Shown piece after piece: positions 54,183 to 64,000 of a stretch of 64,000 nucleotides of DNA (position 1 is the stretch's first letter; each line of letters starts with the position of its first letter). The DNA comes from Ryuthela nishihirai (taxonomy: Eukaryota > Arthropoda > Arachnida > Araneae > Heptathelidae). The DNA lies in assembly GCA_038380435.1 (NCBI GenBank), contig JAWZYU010000019.1:20671801-20735800 (forward strand). The letters run 5' to 3'. Both the position numbers and the translations under genes were made by a program. The notes below the pieces were generated by a model. It worked only from the letters and a program-made list of their open reading frames with translations. It did no database searches and was not told the DNA's origin.

Positions 54183-54366
54183 ATTCCCTCAAGCAACTGT
54201 TTGGCACAGAGGTCTGACAGGAGAATGTCAGCTTACCTGCCCTAGAGAAGATCTGTGAGGAAGGCGAGACCTCAGCAGAAAGACAACACAAACATCCATG
54301 CCTTACCTGGGACTCGAACCAGGTCCCTTTGATCAATAGCCAACCATGGAAACCACTTGGTAACCG
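54183..54366 (-). mobile_element. SINE2 copy 3
   Basis: 'ccctcaagcaactgtttggc' leads to the reversed B box ('gggactcgaaccaggtccc') and a decayed head ('ccacttggtaaccgaga'). Confidence 0.85.
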
Positions 54367-54393
54367 AGATTGCAAAATATTTATTTCACACTT

Positions 54394-54480
54394 TAAAATA
54401 ATTGCACTCGTTTTATGACAAAATTAAACGTTTAATGCTATTTGGAACGAAAATTATTAGAAATATTGGAAGTGGAAATT
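54394..54480. repeat. Dispersed repeat shared with 41720-41805
   Basis: 'aatgctatttggaacgaaaa' with similar flanks on both sides ('ttttatgacaaaattaaacg', 'gaaatttcgcagg'). Confidence 0.65.
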
Positions 54481-54483
54481 TCG

Positions 54484-54780
54484 CAGGTTGGGTTGTTTTA
54501 TCTCTGACAGGCACTTTTTTTGCACACAGTGGGCTAAATAAATAGGTCACAAGGATTCCGAGGGCTCAGATAAGGTTGGGGAGCACACTATACAGCTGTA
54601 GGGAGACAGATGTAGACTCCCGTCAAGCCATCAAACCTGTTTCTTAACGTGCATAGGGTATGGCCCACCCATGGCTTTACATCCATGACGACGGAAGGTT
54701 TCCTTTGCAAGCCCATCGGTGTTACCCTTGCTGACCGAGGACAGGGAGGGTAGTTTTAATACATCTCAATGCTGGCCCAC
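54484..54780 (-). mobile_element. SINE1, head missing
   Basis: 'ggttgggttgttttatctct' leads to 'catctcaatgctggcccac'. A second SINE1 in the same direction follows without a gap. Confidence 0.88.
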
Positions 54781-55142
54781 TGGATTGGGTTGTTTTACAT
54801 CTGAGGGGAACCTTTTTGCAGACAATGGGCTAAATAGCCAGGTCAGAAGGATACCGAGGGCTCAGAGAAGGTTGGGGAGTGGGAACTCACTGGCCAGTTA
54901 TTACGGCACAGATGGTAGCCTCGCGTCAAAGCCATCCAGCGTGTTCTTTATGATTTACAGGTAGGGATCTTCCGCACACGGAGGCACAGCTTAAGGTGCA
55001 ATTCGACAGACGGCGGTCTTTCCAACCTCATCGATGGCTCCTATTAACCAAGGGCAGAACAGGGAGTTTGGCAGAAATAAATCTCATCACTGACTCTAAC
55101 CTCTGAACTTCAGATTGTGAGCGTGGCGCGCTGTCGACTGTA
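54781..55142 (-). mobile_element. SINE1, nearly full length, diverged
   Basis: 'ttgggttgttttacatctga' leads to 'gcgtggcgcgctgtcgactg'. Confidence 0.88.
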
Positions 55143-55731
55143 ATCGAATCTCTAAATACCGATCAACAGACGATAAAATCAAGATTATAAATCGTCTGCG
55201 AAAATGATCTAAAAATTAAATGAAATTAACAATGAATGAATCACATTCAATTTATTTTAATTTTAAAGAAAGTTAGGGAGCTGATAAGGTATTTCGTCCA
55301 ACAAAAGAACTCGACTTTTAGAGACATTTTTCCTGAATTGCTCAACTGATTTCATCATTGGCAATATGCTTCACCTTAACAACTTAGGTTTCACAATACA
55401 AGAAGAAAGATGGTTCTTTAAAGGTTTCAAATTTATATTTTGGGTTTAATCACAAATTCTCACAAAACCTTTTCATCTAAGACTTTCCTCTACTTTGAAG
55501 AGGAATATTATTATCTTCCCAATGGTTCTATGCATTCGCGAACTCTCATTGCATATACACTGCCTAGAAAACATATACTGCTATGAAAGATCCCAAATGA
55601 ATGGAACATTTCTTACTGACAGAAGTATTCTGTGTCACTGCAAAGCCCCATAAAAGCCATAAAGGCAGTGATGGAAAGCGAAGTGCAACATGGGTAAAAA
55701 GGGTGATCTTACTGACTTCGAAAGGAGTTCG
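55143..55731. other. Unassigned sequence
   Basis: No gene recognised. Confidence 0.45.
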
Positions 55732-56025
55732 GTTGTGTTGTTTTGCCTCTGAACGGAACTATTTTTTTCACACATTGAGCTAAATAGCCAGGTCACAAGG
55801 ACCCCAAGGGCTCAGAGAATGTTGAGAGGAGAGAACTATGCTATTTCACACTGTTCATCTGATGGGAGGTAAAGTCGTGGCCCCGTGTGTGGGAGAGCCA
55901 TACCGAGTGCACGTTAAAGAACATGCTGGATGATCTTGAAAGAACTCTACCATCTTTCTCCTAACAGCTGTACAGTGGGTTCCCTTCCCCAACTTTCTCT
56001 GAACCTTCGGGGTCCTTGTTTCGGA
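55732..56025. mobile_element. Head-to-head pair of SINE1 3' fragments
   Basis: 55732-55830 is a minus-strand SINE1 tail ('ggttgtgttgttttgcctct'); 55855-56025 is a plus-strand piece ('tctgatgggaggtaaagtcg' to 'ccttcggggtccttg'). They are fragments of opposite orientation about 25 bp apart. Confidence 0.82.
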
Positions 56026-56389
56026 TAGTAAATAATGGCTAAAATATAAACGTTCTGCGTCAAAAGCAGAATAAGCACTTAATATGAACGGTTCAAATGG
56101 TGTCGCAAAACTCGGAGATTGTTTCATGTTTTTGGCAAAGAGGCATGATCCAGAATTATCTGTTAATCTCATCCACGATTTCTGCCACTGTATCCAAAGT
56201 GAGGTGGTGAAACACTGTTTGAAATCCAAGTACCGATCCGGCAATAAAGAGATGAACAGGGGCAATGCCATTGGTGTTGTACCAGGGCAACACCACGGTA
56301 AATTTTTAAAGAAGCAGTAGCACTACAACGTGCATTTTCGTTGAAATCTTGAAAAGTTCATAAAAAAAATACAGTTCTCTGCATCGTTG
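56026..56389. other. Unassigned; open frames on both strands without a domain
   Basis: A plus-strand frame of 78 codons (56084-56320, NLIHDFCHCIQSEVVKHCLK) and a minus-strand frame over the same part have no recognised family. Could be a relic of an unidentified transposase. Confidence 0.35.
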
Positions 56390-56632
56390 GTCAGGGTTGT
56401 TTTATTTTGAGCGGCACTTTTTTCACACCGTGGGATAAAGGCCAGATCATGAAAACCCCTAGAGAGAGAGAGAGAGAAGGTTGGGGGAGGGGACCCACTG
56501 GACAGCTGTTAGGAGACAGATTGTAGCCTCCCGTCAATGTCATCCAGTATGCTCTTTAACGTGTACAGGGTATGACTCTCCCGAACACGGGGCCACGGTT
56601 TAACCAAGCTCATCAGTGTCTCCTACTGACTT
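56390..56632 (-). mobile_element. SINE1 fragment with (GA)n insertion
   Basis: 'cagggttgttttattttgag' leads to 'agctcatcagtgtctcctac'. An 'agagagagagagagag' run replaces part of 'ccgaaggctcagag'. Confidence 0.88.
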
Positions 56633-56639
56633 CTTATGA

Positions 56640-57070
56640 ATGACATTTTGGCAGATCTTGGAGAGAACAAAATGAGGAGGATTCCTCACGAGATCAAAGA
56701 CAGTGCCGAGTCGGTGATGATGTTTACCCGCTGTGTGGTTTACCCGCCGCGAGCATGAACTCTGCAGTACAGATGTAAAATGGCGGGATCTGGTCCGATA
56801 CGTGACTCACAGCCCACCACTGCCGATCCTACGGAAGTGCCAGATTCTGAGTTATTAGTAACGAGAGGCAGGCATATCAGGTTTTTAGCTTGGTGACAGA
56901 CAGAGCGATGCTTAGTACGTGCAGTCGGGCGCAGAAAGATCCATCCTGGAAATGGGAAATTCGGCGGGAAACAACGAGTAATGGTCGTCAGCAGACGACT
57001 GGGCGACACTATTGATATTGATGTTGATGCCTCGCAGGTTAACGTCTAATACCAAACTGAAAGGTTGAAT
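56640..57070. other. GC-richer unassigned block
   Basis: Contrasts with its AT-rich surroundings and has an 89-codon minus-strand frame (57009-56740, with VGCESRIGPDPAILHLYCRV). No family recognised. Confidence 0.35.
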
Positions 57071-57210
57071 TGAACTGGAGAGAATAGAATTCTAAATAAA
57101 AATATTTAAATAATCTGTCTCTTTATAGAGCCCTAAAGAGTAGAAAATAAACCTGAATCATATCGATGGTGCAGTCGGTCACTGAGTTGGTATTCACTTC
57201 AAACGAAGAT

Positions 57211-57326
57211 AGGGTTAGGTTGTTTTACCTCTGAGCTGCACTTTTTGCACACCATGGGCTAAATGACCAGGTCACAAGATCCCGGAAGGCTGAGAGAAGG
57301 TTGGGGGAGGGGACCCACTGGATGGC
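57211..57326 (-). mobile_element. SINE1 fragment (tail)
   Basis: 'gggttaggttgttttacctc' leads to 'gggggaggggacccactgga'. It joins directly to the Tigger relic. Confidence 0.87.
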
Positions 57327-57334
57327 AATGATAT

Positions 57335-57770
57335 GCAGTGCTCTTAATTTAGGAGAGAGCACTCTGCGAAATATTAGAGATAATGCTAAAAAAATAATAA
57401 AGCAACATTAAAGCATGAAAACCTTTAAGTTCGCAAAAATCGTCCTATAAGCGGTCAAGGATAAAGAAAAAAAAGTGCTGGTGACACGACTGCAAGAACG
57501 ACGATGCTGTAAAGTGCCCCTAGCCAAGCTATCATCTATGCTAAAGCACGAAGTACATCTGTTGATTAGAAAGGAAATGACAATGATACAGAACATTTTA
57601 CTACAAGTCATGGCTGGTTTTCCGAATTCAAAGTGCGTCATGGTTTTAAGAACGGAAAAATGAATGGGGAAATGTTGACTTGGAAACCGCCGAAAATTTT
57701 CTTGAAGAATTGAAAGATCTCACAGAAGAGGGTGGATTTCATAAGTATGATGCACGGTGGAATGACAATT
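57335..57770 (+). pseudogene. Tigger-type transposase relic, DNA-binding half
   Basis: Three pieces in order on the plus strand. ICSALNLGESTLRNIRDNAK with KIIKQH is the end of the first helix-turn-helix; the matching part of the minus-strand relic at 3057-3240 reads FGINESTVRTIHAKKEAIK. TTSHGWFSEFKVRHGFKN is the CENP-B-type second DNA-binding domain, whose hallmark is 'GW-x-x-x-F-k-x-R-h'. After a frameshift, DLETAENFLEELKDLTEEGG is the link toward the DDE domain, normally followed by 'fN-x-DET'. The catalytic core itself is missing, and several shifts and stops separate the parts. Upstream it is cut by a SINE1 tail. Confidence 0.8.
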
Positions 57771-58136
57771 CACACTGTACATTCATTGCTAAATACAATT
57801 CCATTAATAATAACAGATGAAGCACTACATCTCTCCATTATGCTTAACAGTTTGTGAAGGTGGACTGGACAACCTGTAATCGAACTTTTAACCACGTGGT
57901 CACTAACCACTTTAGGCTCTTCCAATCAGAGTTAATGACAGTAGAGTTTGTGTCCCCACAGCTACATGGAGTTAACAATTATCCTTACTTACTCAGGCGA
58001 CATACTCATAGGCTTATAATATTACTATACACTGTATCATGAAGTTTTTTTTTAAAATCGATAGATGAACGTGTACAACTTCAAAAACACCAGGAAAACC
58101 ACTTGTTGGATTGCAGCACTTTCCGCCTATATATTC
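57771..58136. other. Unassigned AT-rich sequence
   Basis: Nothing recognised. Confidence 0.45.
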
Positions 58137-58912
58137 CAAAAGGCTTCAGTGCTGAATGAATTAAGCCTCCTACAATCTAACATTTCGGCCTGCCTCTTTA
58201 CTACAACAATGGCCGCTAATCTGCAAGACATTTGATTTACAACACTTGGTTCTATATAGTCTAACATTACAAAATTTCGTCTCCCGTTATGGTGACAATC
58301 ATTTCACACAAAAGGACTATGTAGTCTGAGAGTACAAAATTCGCTTTTTTTTTTCATTACACAGCAATTAATGGCGTATAAAACATTTGGTGTACTTCAC
58401 TTAATACTATGCGATCTACACTATAAAATCCTTCCTTTATGCAACAGATATTTGGCCTACAAGTTATTCATCAAACTCCAATTAGCTCGATTACAATATA
58501 ATATTGCAAAATTCAACTCTAGTCAGAACATTTCAATTCATTTGCTCACTTAATTGTATTAATACATAAATTAATCTTAATCACTTCACTCTATACCCAA
58601 AAGGTACAAACTCCTATTTTCGTTGTACCAGACGTCACCACTTTACAGGACATTCAGCCCACTTCCCAAACTCTGAATCCCCTGAAATGTTGTGTGTATA
58701 TGCATGGTGTCCCCGGAAAAGGGATAAAATGTGCGGGAGGACGGACGCCTATAGGCCAATGGCTCTCGGCGGCGATCGCACATTCATGTTGGCCCTTCAA
58801 GAATCTGCTGCATTCACTCGAGAGGACCATCGCCTCTCGAGTGAATGCAGCAGCAGATTACTTCAATGTTAGATTGTAGGAGGCTTAATTCATTCAGCAC
58901 TGAAGCCTTTTG
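58137..58912. mobile_element. 776-bp segment with perfect 48-bp inverted ends
   Basis: 58137-58184 ('caaaaggcttcagtgctgaa' ... 'caatctaacatt') is the exact reverse complement of 58865-58912. The interior contains diverged 'tagtctaacattacaaaatt'-type repeats and a separate hairpin (58802-58859). No transposase and no clear target duplication (the bases just outside differ). It may be a non-autonomous DNA element or an inverted duplication. Confidence 0.6.
58802..58859. repeat. Long perfect hairpin inside the inverted-end segment
   Basis: 'aatctgctgcattcactcga' (58802 on, 24 bp) pairs with 58833-58859 (27 bp); the only difference is one extra 'cag' triplet in the right arm. The loop is 7 bases. 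Confidence 0.93.
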
Positions 58913-59279
58913 CCAACAACTGAGAGAAGACCGAATGTCCGTTTTTTTTTTCCTTTAGAGTACTCATTTTTTGGTCACCTGGTGGAGCCGAGGTGCGAAT
59001 CGTGCAGCCATCTGGTGTTTTTGTTGACAGTGACAGGTCACGTAGCTCACCCCTTTGATACCTGGGGGGGGGGAGCAACGGACACGTCGCGAACTTTCCA
59101 CGCCAGCGGCGAGGTCCTTCCTCAACAGGAGCTGAACGCAGAAATATGGACGAAATGTAAAAATGTCACTATTAATGGAAGACAATGGCGTCCAAAAAAA
59201 TTCTTCACTCTAATAGTCGTGCCCATGTGTAATTTTATGTCATTTATTCTAGCATTCGTGTCTGTTTGATAAAATTACT
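58913..59279. other. Unassigned sequence, partly GC-rich
   Basis: 'gagccgaggtgcgaatcgtg' (58984 on) shares a 16-base core, inverted, with 51538-51553 in the LTR-like block. Both may derive from one unknown element. Confidence 0.4.
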
Positions 59280-59283
59280 GTAG

Positions 59284-60130
59284 GCATGAAAATAGAAGCG
59301 GAGTTTTACCGATGCATGTCACAAGTCTGAGAAGTTTGGCGGTCATGGGAGAATGTTCACACCTTGGAGAATGTCCATTATTGCACGTGCAGTGTGTGGA
59401 GTGGCATTGTCCTGCTGCAGAATCAGTTCAGGCATGATGGTAAGGATGGGTTATGCCACAGGATTAACGATGTCATCAATGGAACGTATTAGCGCACCAG
59501 AAACATGGAGCAGAGGTGTTCGGCCGCCATATGTGATGCCACCCCATACCATTTACCATGGTGGGGAGCCGTATTGCAGCTAATAGAATAGGCTTCCTCA
59601 TATCTTGACGATGCCGACACCATGCTGACAAACGGCCATCTGGCATGTTGAAGCAGAATTGGAATTCATCTGTGAACAACACTCTCCTCCATTCCGTAGT
59701 CCAAAGTTGCCTTGCTCGACACTAGTGGAAACAGCATAACCGGCGATGTCGCTGCAATAGGTATGCCGAACTGGACGTCTTGCCCTCATTCCTGGGTCAT
59801 TCAAACGTTGTCTAATCGTTTGTGTGGAGATCATGGTACCTAAAATGGTCTTCAAATCATTCTGCTGCACAGTTGCTATGGTGAAAGGGTCGCGAACTGC
59901 CCTCCTGCAGAGCATGCAATCTTCACTTTCTGTGGTGTGGCGTGCTGGTCTCGTACCTGTCCTTCGTGTCATTTGGTGCTCCATGAGGTTGTGGGAGAGG
60001 CACCATTGCACTGTACTCACATTGCGCCCCATACGTGTGACAATTGCTTGAAAGCTGAATCCGAGCTCTCGCACATCGACGATTCACTCTCTCTCTCTCT
60101 CTCAGAAGGGGTCAATTGCGCATAAGGGTT
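59284..60130 (-). pseudogene. Tc1-like transposase, truncated and frameshifted
   Basis: From 60080 toward 59290 on the minus strand: RELGFSFQAIVTRMGRNVST is the paired-like helix-turn-helix, followed by TRRTGTRPARHTTESEDCML (the GRPR-like linker). LNDPGMRARRPVR comes next, then LFTDEFQFCFNMPDGRLSAW with the first catalytic Asp (TDEF), and LQQDNATPHTARAIM with the second Asp. The third motif starts ILP-PPNFSDL and is cut before the expected Glu. A (GA)n microsatellite lies in what should be the N-terminal coding region (60085-60107). No terminal repeats were found. It differs from the two other Tc1-like transposases in the window. Confidence 0.83.
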
Positions 60131-62034
60131 CGCCGGCATATCCAAGGCATGTTCCGAACATTTACACAGCATGCACTCCAACCTCTCTGTAGGTGATGCT
60201 ACGATGCAAGCTTGTGGCCTCCGGAATTTATCCACGGCTCTGTGCGTGTCACATGTCCACTTGCTGATGAACTTTGCTCATTTGCATCTATATATTTCAT
60301 GGCCGATTGCCTCCTGCGAATTACATATCTCTATTTCCATTACTTCTTGGTGTTGCGATTTCCACTTTGAGCAATGTATATTATTCTCATAATACTGAGC
60401 AAAATTGTTTTGATACAGTGAGTTAACTAAAGAAATTAAATAACAAATAGAATAAAAAAATGTAAGAATATCGGAGAACAGAAATCGAATAAGTTATAAC
60501 ATTGTTTGGAATTTACACAATATGGTATTTCGACATGTGTGGCACTGATTTTTTAATTTTAATAACTTGATTAATTTAAGGATTTTTTCTAACTTCTATT
60601 CTTTCTTATGTCGATGAAGAGATACTTACTGCTCTACACACATTCAAAACTGCGATCTTAATCTAAAACATATACGCAACTGCTGAAACTTATTTTTTGA
60701 ATACAGAATTACCGTAGATCCAGACGAAGTGTCAAGTGTTAATAAGTGATTCACTTTGACTATTACTTCCAAATGCAATTAATTAAAAAACCGAAACGTA
60801 AAGTATAGAAATTCAAATTATTTTTTTTCTTCCCTAATAGTAAACATTTCTTTCCTCGACGGACATTCCAACAGTTGACATTGATGATAATCTAATTTGA
60901 AACTGAAGGGAAATGAAAAATATTTTTCTAACCACTGGACTCTAATTGGTTCAGAGCAAAAAAAAAATACTTTTCCTTTCGTTCAGTAAATTTTGTTTCT
61001 TTCCTTGAGCTTTTAAATCTTCAAAATTACACTTTGCATATTGCCTGTAGCAAAGCAATCTGTTTTTCCTTTCATAATTAGAAATAATATTCTTTTTCTA
61101 CGGTATTCGCTCTTTGAAATGGTTTGCAACTCCACATGGCTTTTCTTCCTTTCTTTCTGTGACTCCCCTTAACCGTCACTTTCCTTAACTTGCAAAAACA
61201 TAAACGCTGGAACAATTCCTCCAGCCAATTAGCAAGAAATTCATTTCACCATGGATATGACAGGGTTTGTAAAGGTAATTATTCAATTTACGCAGGGAGT
61301 TTTTGTGAGTGATTTGGGTGATTCCAAATTCTCATTTTGGGCAAATTTACATAAAATTTGTATAAACAGTACTGTTGCATTTGAATGTTTGGAAACCGAG
61401 GGTGAATTCGAAATAAGTAAACACACTATAAATGAACTAATTTAATCACTAAGGCAATAAAATTACATAAAATCATAAGCGATTTCTGAACTAATCGCAC
61501 TAATATGCTCTCTATCGGTATTAAATGATCCTGTGATCAAAATTTCTAGACTATCTGTTAAACCAAAAGCATTCTCTGCAATACAGATATATTGCAATTT
61601 TACTTGAAATGATGACTTTTTTACTAGTTAAATATCTACAATTTCACAAATCAAAATTGTCCCTAAAGATTATTTTTCTCATTACTGAACGCGCACAGAT
61701 CAAGATAAATCACTTTCTTCTACACATGCATTCTCCAGACTGCGGCTGTATTCTTTTTTTTAACTTCATCGTTCAAACTCGTTAGTGACGTAATTTACAC
61801 TCCATGCTACACCTGGGGTGCCACGTAATACTACAGTCTCGTTTTCATTATTGCATGTATGTATTCTGTTTTAATATATTTTAGAGTGTTTATCTGTCTC
61901 TTTGTCCGACAGCTCCTCCGAAACGGTCATAGCTAAGAAAAGGCCACCTCGATAACATAAGCCTGGACACTGCAGTAACAGAAGACCTAATTCTGAAAAA
62001 TATAGCAGTTTTAAAGAAGCATATCTACTGGACA
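60131..62034. other. Unassigned AT-rich sequence
   Basis: No gene or shared repeat recognised. A 64-codon frame at 61251-61445 (MDMTGFVKVIIQFTQGVFVS) has an ATG in fair context but no recognised domain or splice sites; I do not call it. Confidence 0.45.
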
Positions 62035-62145
62035 ACCGTTAAGTTATGATGGGAGACTTCCTTAAAGCCATAAAGTGTGTTCTTTAATGTGCACAGGTTG
62101 TGGCTTTTCTGCGCATAGCTACAGCTTGCATGCTATTCGATAAAT
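62035..62145 (-). mobile_element. SINE1 old fragment
   Basis: 'aaagtgtgttctttaatgtg' followed by 'cacaggttgtggcttttctg' corresponds to the reversed SINE1 middle. Confidence 0.7.
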
Positions 62146-63539
62146 GTCTGCTTTTCCATCTCGGTTATATATTTTTTCACATCCACGTCTGAGTGATGGA
62201 AGTGAACTCTCACAGTTGTCATCCGAACCCTCAAACTTCAGTTTACTAAATTGGAAAACTATTAAAAGCGTCATATCAAATTTCAAATGCTTTATGTGTG
62301 TGTTTTCAATTGAGATATCGCACTGTTTATTCTCTGTGGTATATTATACTTAGAGGTTTCTTTTAAAGACGAATAGGCTGCCTGAAGTGATTTTTTTTGT
62401 CTTCCAATTCCTTATATTCCATTTTGTTCGATACTTCTTTTTTTATCGCATTGCTCTTACCTTATAAACAAAAAAACAGAAACAAACTATTGCTAGAATT
62501 TCAAGTGTTCTCTGCAATTACTTAAATTCTCTACGTGCTATTCTTTACATTTTTAATGAAGCTAAATTATATATTTATCTAGGAATGTTTACCAACATTG
62601 AAACATCATGATCTAAGATTTTGTGTAAATAATAGGTATGTTTTCTTTTCCCCCTCCCTTCATTTTCCCCCCTCCCTTCATTTTAAATAGCATTATTTTT
62701 CAGTAGAAACCAGCTCCTTCAGATACGTTACCCATTATATTTCACCAAATTAAAGAAAAAGCTCGCAATTCAGTCTTGACTCGCTATAAAGTGTAATCGG
62801 ATTACTAAGGCTTCGATTTTTACGACAATGTCTTTATGATCCATTTGAAGATAACTGTACCTTTTAAAACTCTTCGGATAAGTAACGAGCTGGATTTAAA
62901 ACCCATGTGATGGCACTTCCGAAACTATATTTCACTTTTAAATTACTCGCTGAACCAAAGATAGCATTTTCAAAAGAGGATTTTTCCGAGCTTCTTCTTT
63001 TTCATGCGTTCATTCCTCTCATTATCCATTCCTTGTTATCAATTCATTTATTATGTTAACCATATGCATTATGTTGAACGAACAATGCTCCGCTTTCCGC
63101 GAAGTTTTCGCTGCAGTGAAAACACTTTGCGAATGCTTCCTTGGATAAAATCCACACTGAAGACGAGTCTCCTTTTGTTGTGTCAACATTTTGCTTTCCG
63201 ACATTTATCGAGTCCTGGTACAAATTAGTTCCATTTAACATCACACGAAGAGAACAATGAACACGGATGTTCAAATTTTTATTAGTTTAAGCCTCGAATT
63301 CGGTTCCTTTCTGAAACAATTTCTGAAAAAGGTAAACTTATTTCTGAAAGAGAGATTGAATTTTAAAAGGAAATATATTATTCATTTATTTAGTTTGTGT
63401 TCTGTCGCACAAAACACAAACACTTAAATGAAACAAAAATAACAGAAAAGTTCCTTTCATTTTTATTCACTTTTAGAATTATGCTTTTTTAGGCAACTTT
63501 AATGATATTTTTATTATTCCTCGAACTAATACTCCGCAT
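62146..63539. other. Unassigned AT-rich sequence
   Basis: No gene recognised. An 18-bp C-rich motif is doubled at 62649-62688 ('cccctcccttcatttt'). Confidence 0.45.
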
Positions 63540-63640
63540 CAGTGGTCCCCAACTTGTATTTTAAGGGCAGCATGAGACCCCAAGGGTGATTTCATTCGAC
63601 TTTCAGTTCTTTTAACAAAGCGAAAATATTTGTGTACGCT
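63540..63640. mobile_element. Possible hAT-like left end
   Basis: CAGTGGTCCCCAACTTG resembles a hAT terminal repeat; no partner end is found before the window stops, so the extent is unknown. Confidence 0.4.
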
Positions 63641-63819
63641 CAGAATCTATAAAATTATGATTATGATGATAAACTGTATTAAAATCTATTGTTCCTATTC
63701 CACGAAGTAAAATGAATGAAAAGTTATATCTATCATGCAATTCTTATTTCTGTGGCCTTCGTTCCAGGCTTGACGATTCAATGTGGTCAAAGCCGAATTA
63801 ACATAATGGCTGGAGGCCA

Positions 63820-63928
63820 CACCCTCAAAGAGTCATGTGGTCAACCACATGACAAACACAATGACACTCGTAAACCACATGACACTCGTCTACCACATGA
63901 CAAAGTCTCTGTCATGTGGTAGACGAGT
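63820..63928. repeat. 'accacatgaca' repeats ending in a perfect 19-bp hairpin
   Basis: ACTCGTCTACCACATGACA (63884-63902) is followed after 7 bases by its exact inverse (63910-63928). The motif 'accacatgac' occurs in three direct copies just before. Confidence 0.9.
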
Positions 63929-64000
63929 GGTGAACCACTCCCGAACTTCCTTTAAATTTCTCTGTTAATTAATCGTCACCAGTTACTGTGGGTGAAATCA

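Noticed and set aside
56740..57009. 89-codon minus-strand frame in a GC-richer block
   Set aside because: No recognised domain, and stretches of similar composition elsewhere are repeat-derived; left unassigned.
61251..61445. 64-codon frame starting with ATG
   Set aside because: Length is unremarkable for this much sequence, with no domain, splice or regulatory support.

Overview
This 64 kb window looks like AT-rich, gene-poor animal nuclear DNA built almost entirely from transposable elements and satellite-type repeats. I see no intact protein-coding gene, no rRNA or functional tRNA, no operon, no CRISPR array and no prokaryotic signal. The mix of Tc1-like elements, hAT and Tigger relics, Jockey-type LINEs and tRNA-derived SINEs fits an arthropod. 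A chelicerate such as a spider is only my guess, because the sequence holds no diagnostic gene.

Left third (1-22 kb): a three-deep nest of terminal-inverted-repeat elements (314-1303), a LINE fragment split by a hAT-like element (4373-5135), a decayed Tc1-like element that carries a SINE piece and a fold-back MITE (7039-8480), a long-armed MITE with a SINE inside it (9834-10800), and many copies of one ~390-bp tRNA-derived SINE (here SINE1). A 29-bp minisatellite (21420-21913) closes this part.

Middle (22-41 kb): a second Tc1-like element (22717-24224) sits inside a ~290-bp tandem repeat, so the empty site can be read. It is followed by a LINE 3' end (25160-25925), two hAT-type elements with perfect 8-bp target duplications (26243-26428, 28680-29179), a decayed THAP-type exon, a LINE that has lost its reverse transcriptase between endonuclease and RNase H (29386-29960), and a nearly complete LINE ORF2 region with a readable reverse transcriptase (31797-34425). 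One short minus-strand open exon with a splice donor (31280-31475) is the only weak candidate for a host gene. At 39241-40605 the left end of a hAT-like element has been amplified into ten tandem units with one right end.

Right third (41-64 kb): a ~508-bp satellite of about 11.5 units (45438-51305) in two sequence classes, interrupted by a ~977-bp LTR-like block (51306-52282) and resuming at 52284. Then come more SINE copies (some in head-to-head pairs), a Tigger transposase relic, an unclassified 776-bp segment with perfect 48-bp inverted ends (58137-58912), a truncated Tc1-like transposase (59284-60130) and unassigned AT-rich DNA.

Functionally these parts do not form a pathway. They record layers of insertion: non-autonomous elements (SINE1, SINE2, MITE families A and B, hAT-like elements) that must have relied on enzymes encoded elsewhere, and dead autonomous elements. 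Family names for the repeats (SINE1, SINE2, MITE A, MITE B, repeat D, repeat R) are labels made up for this annotation.
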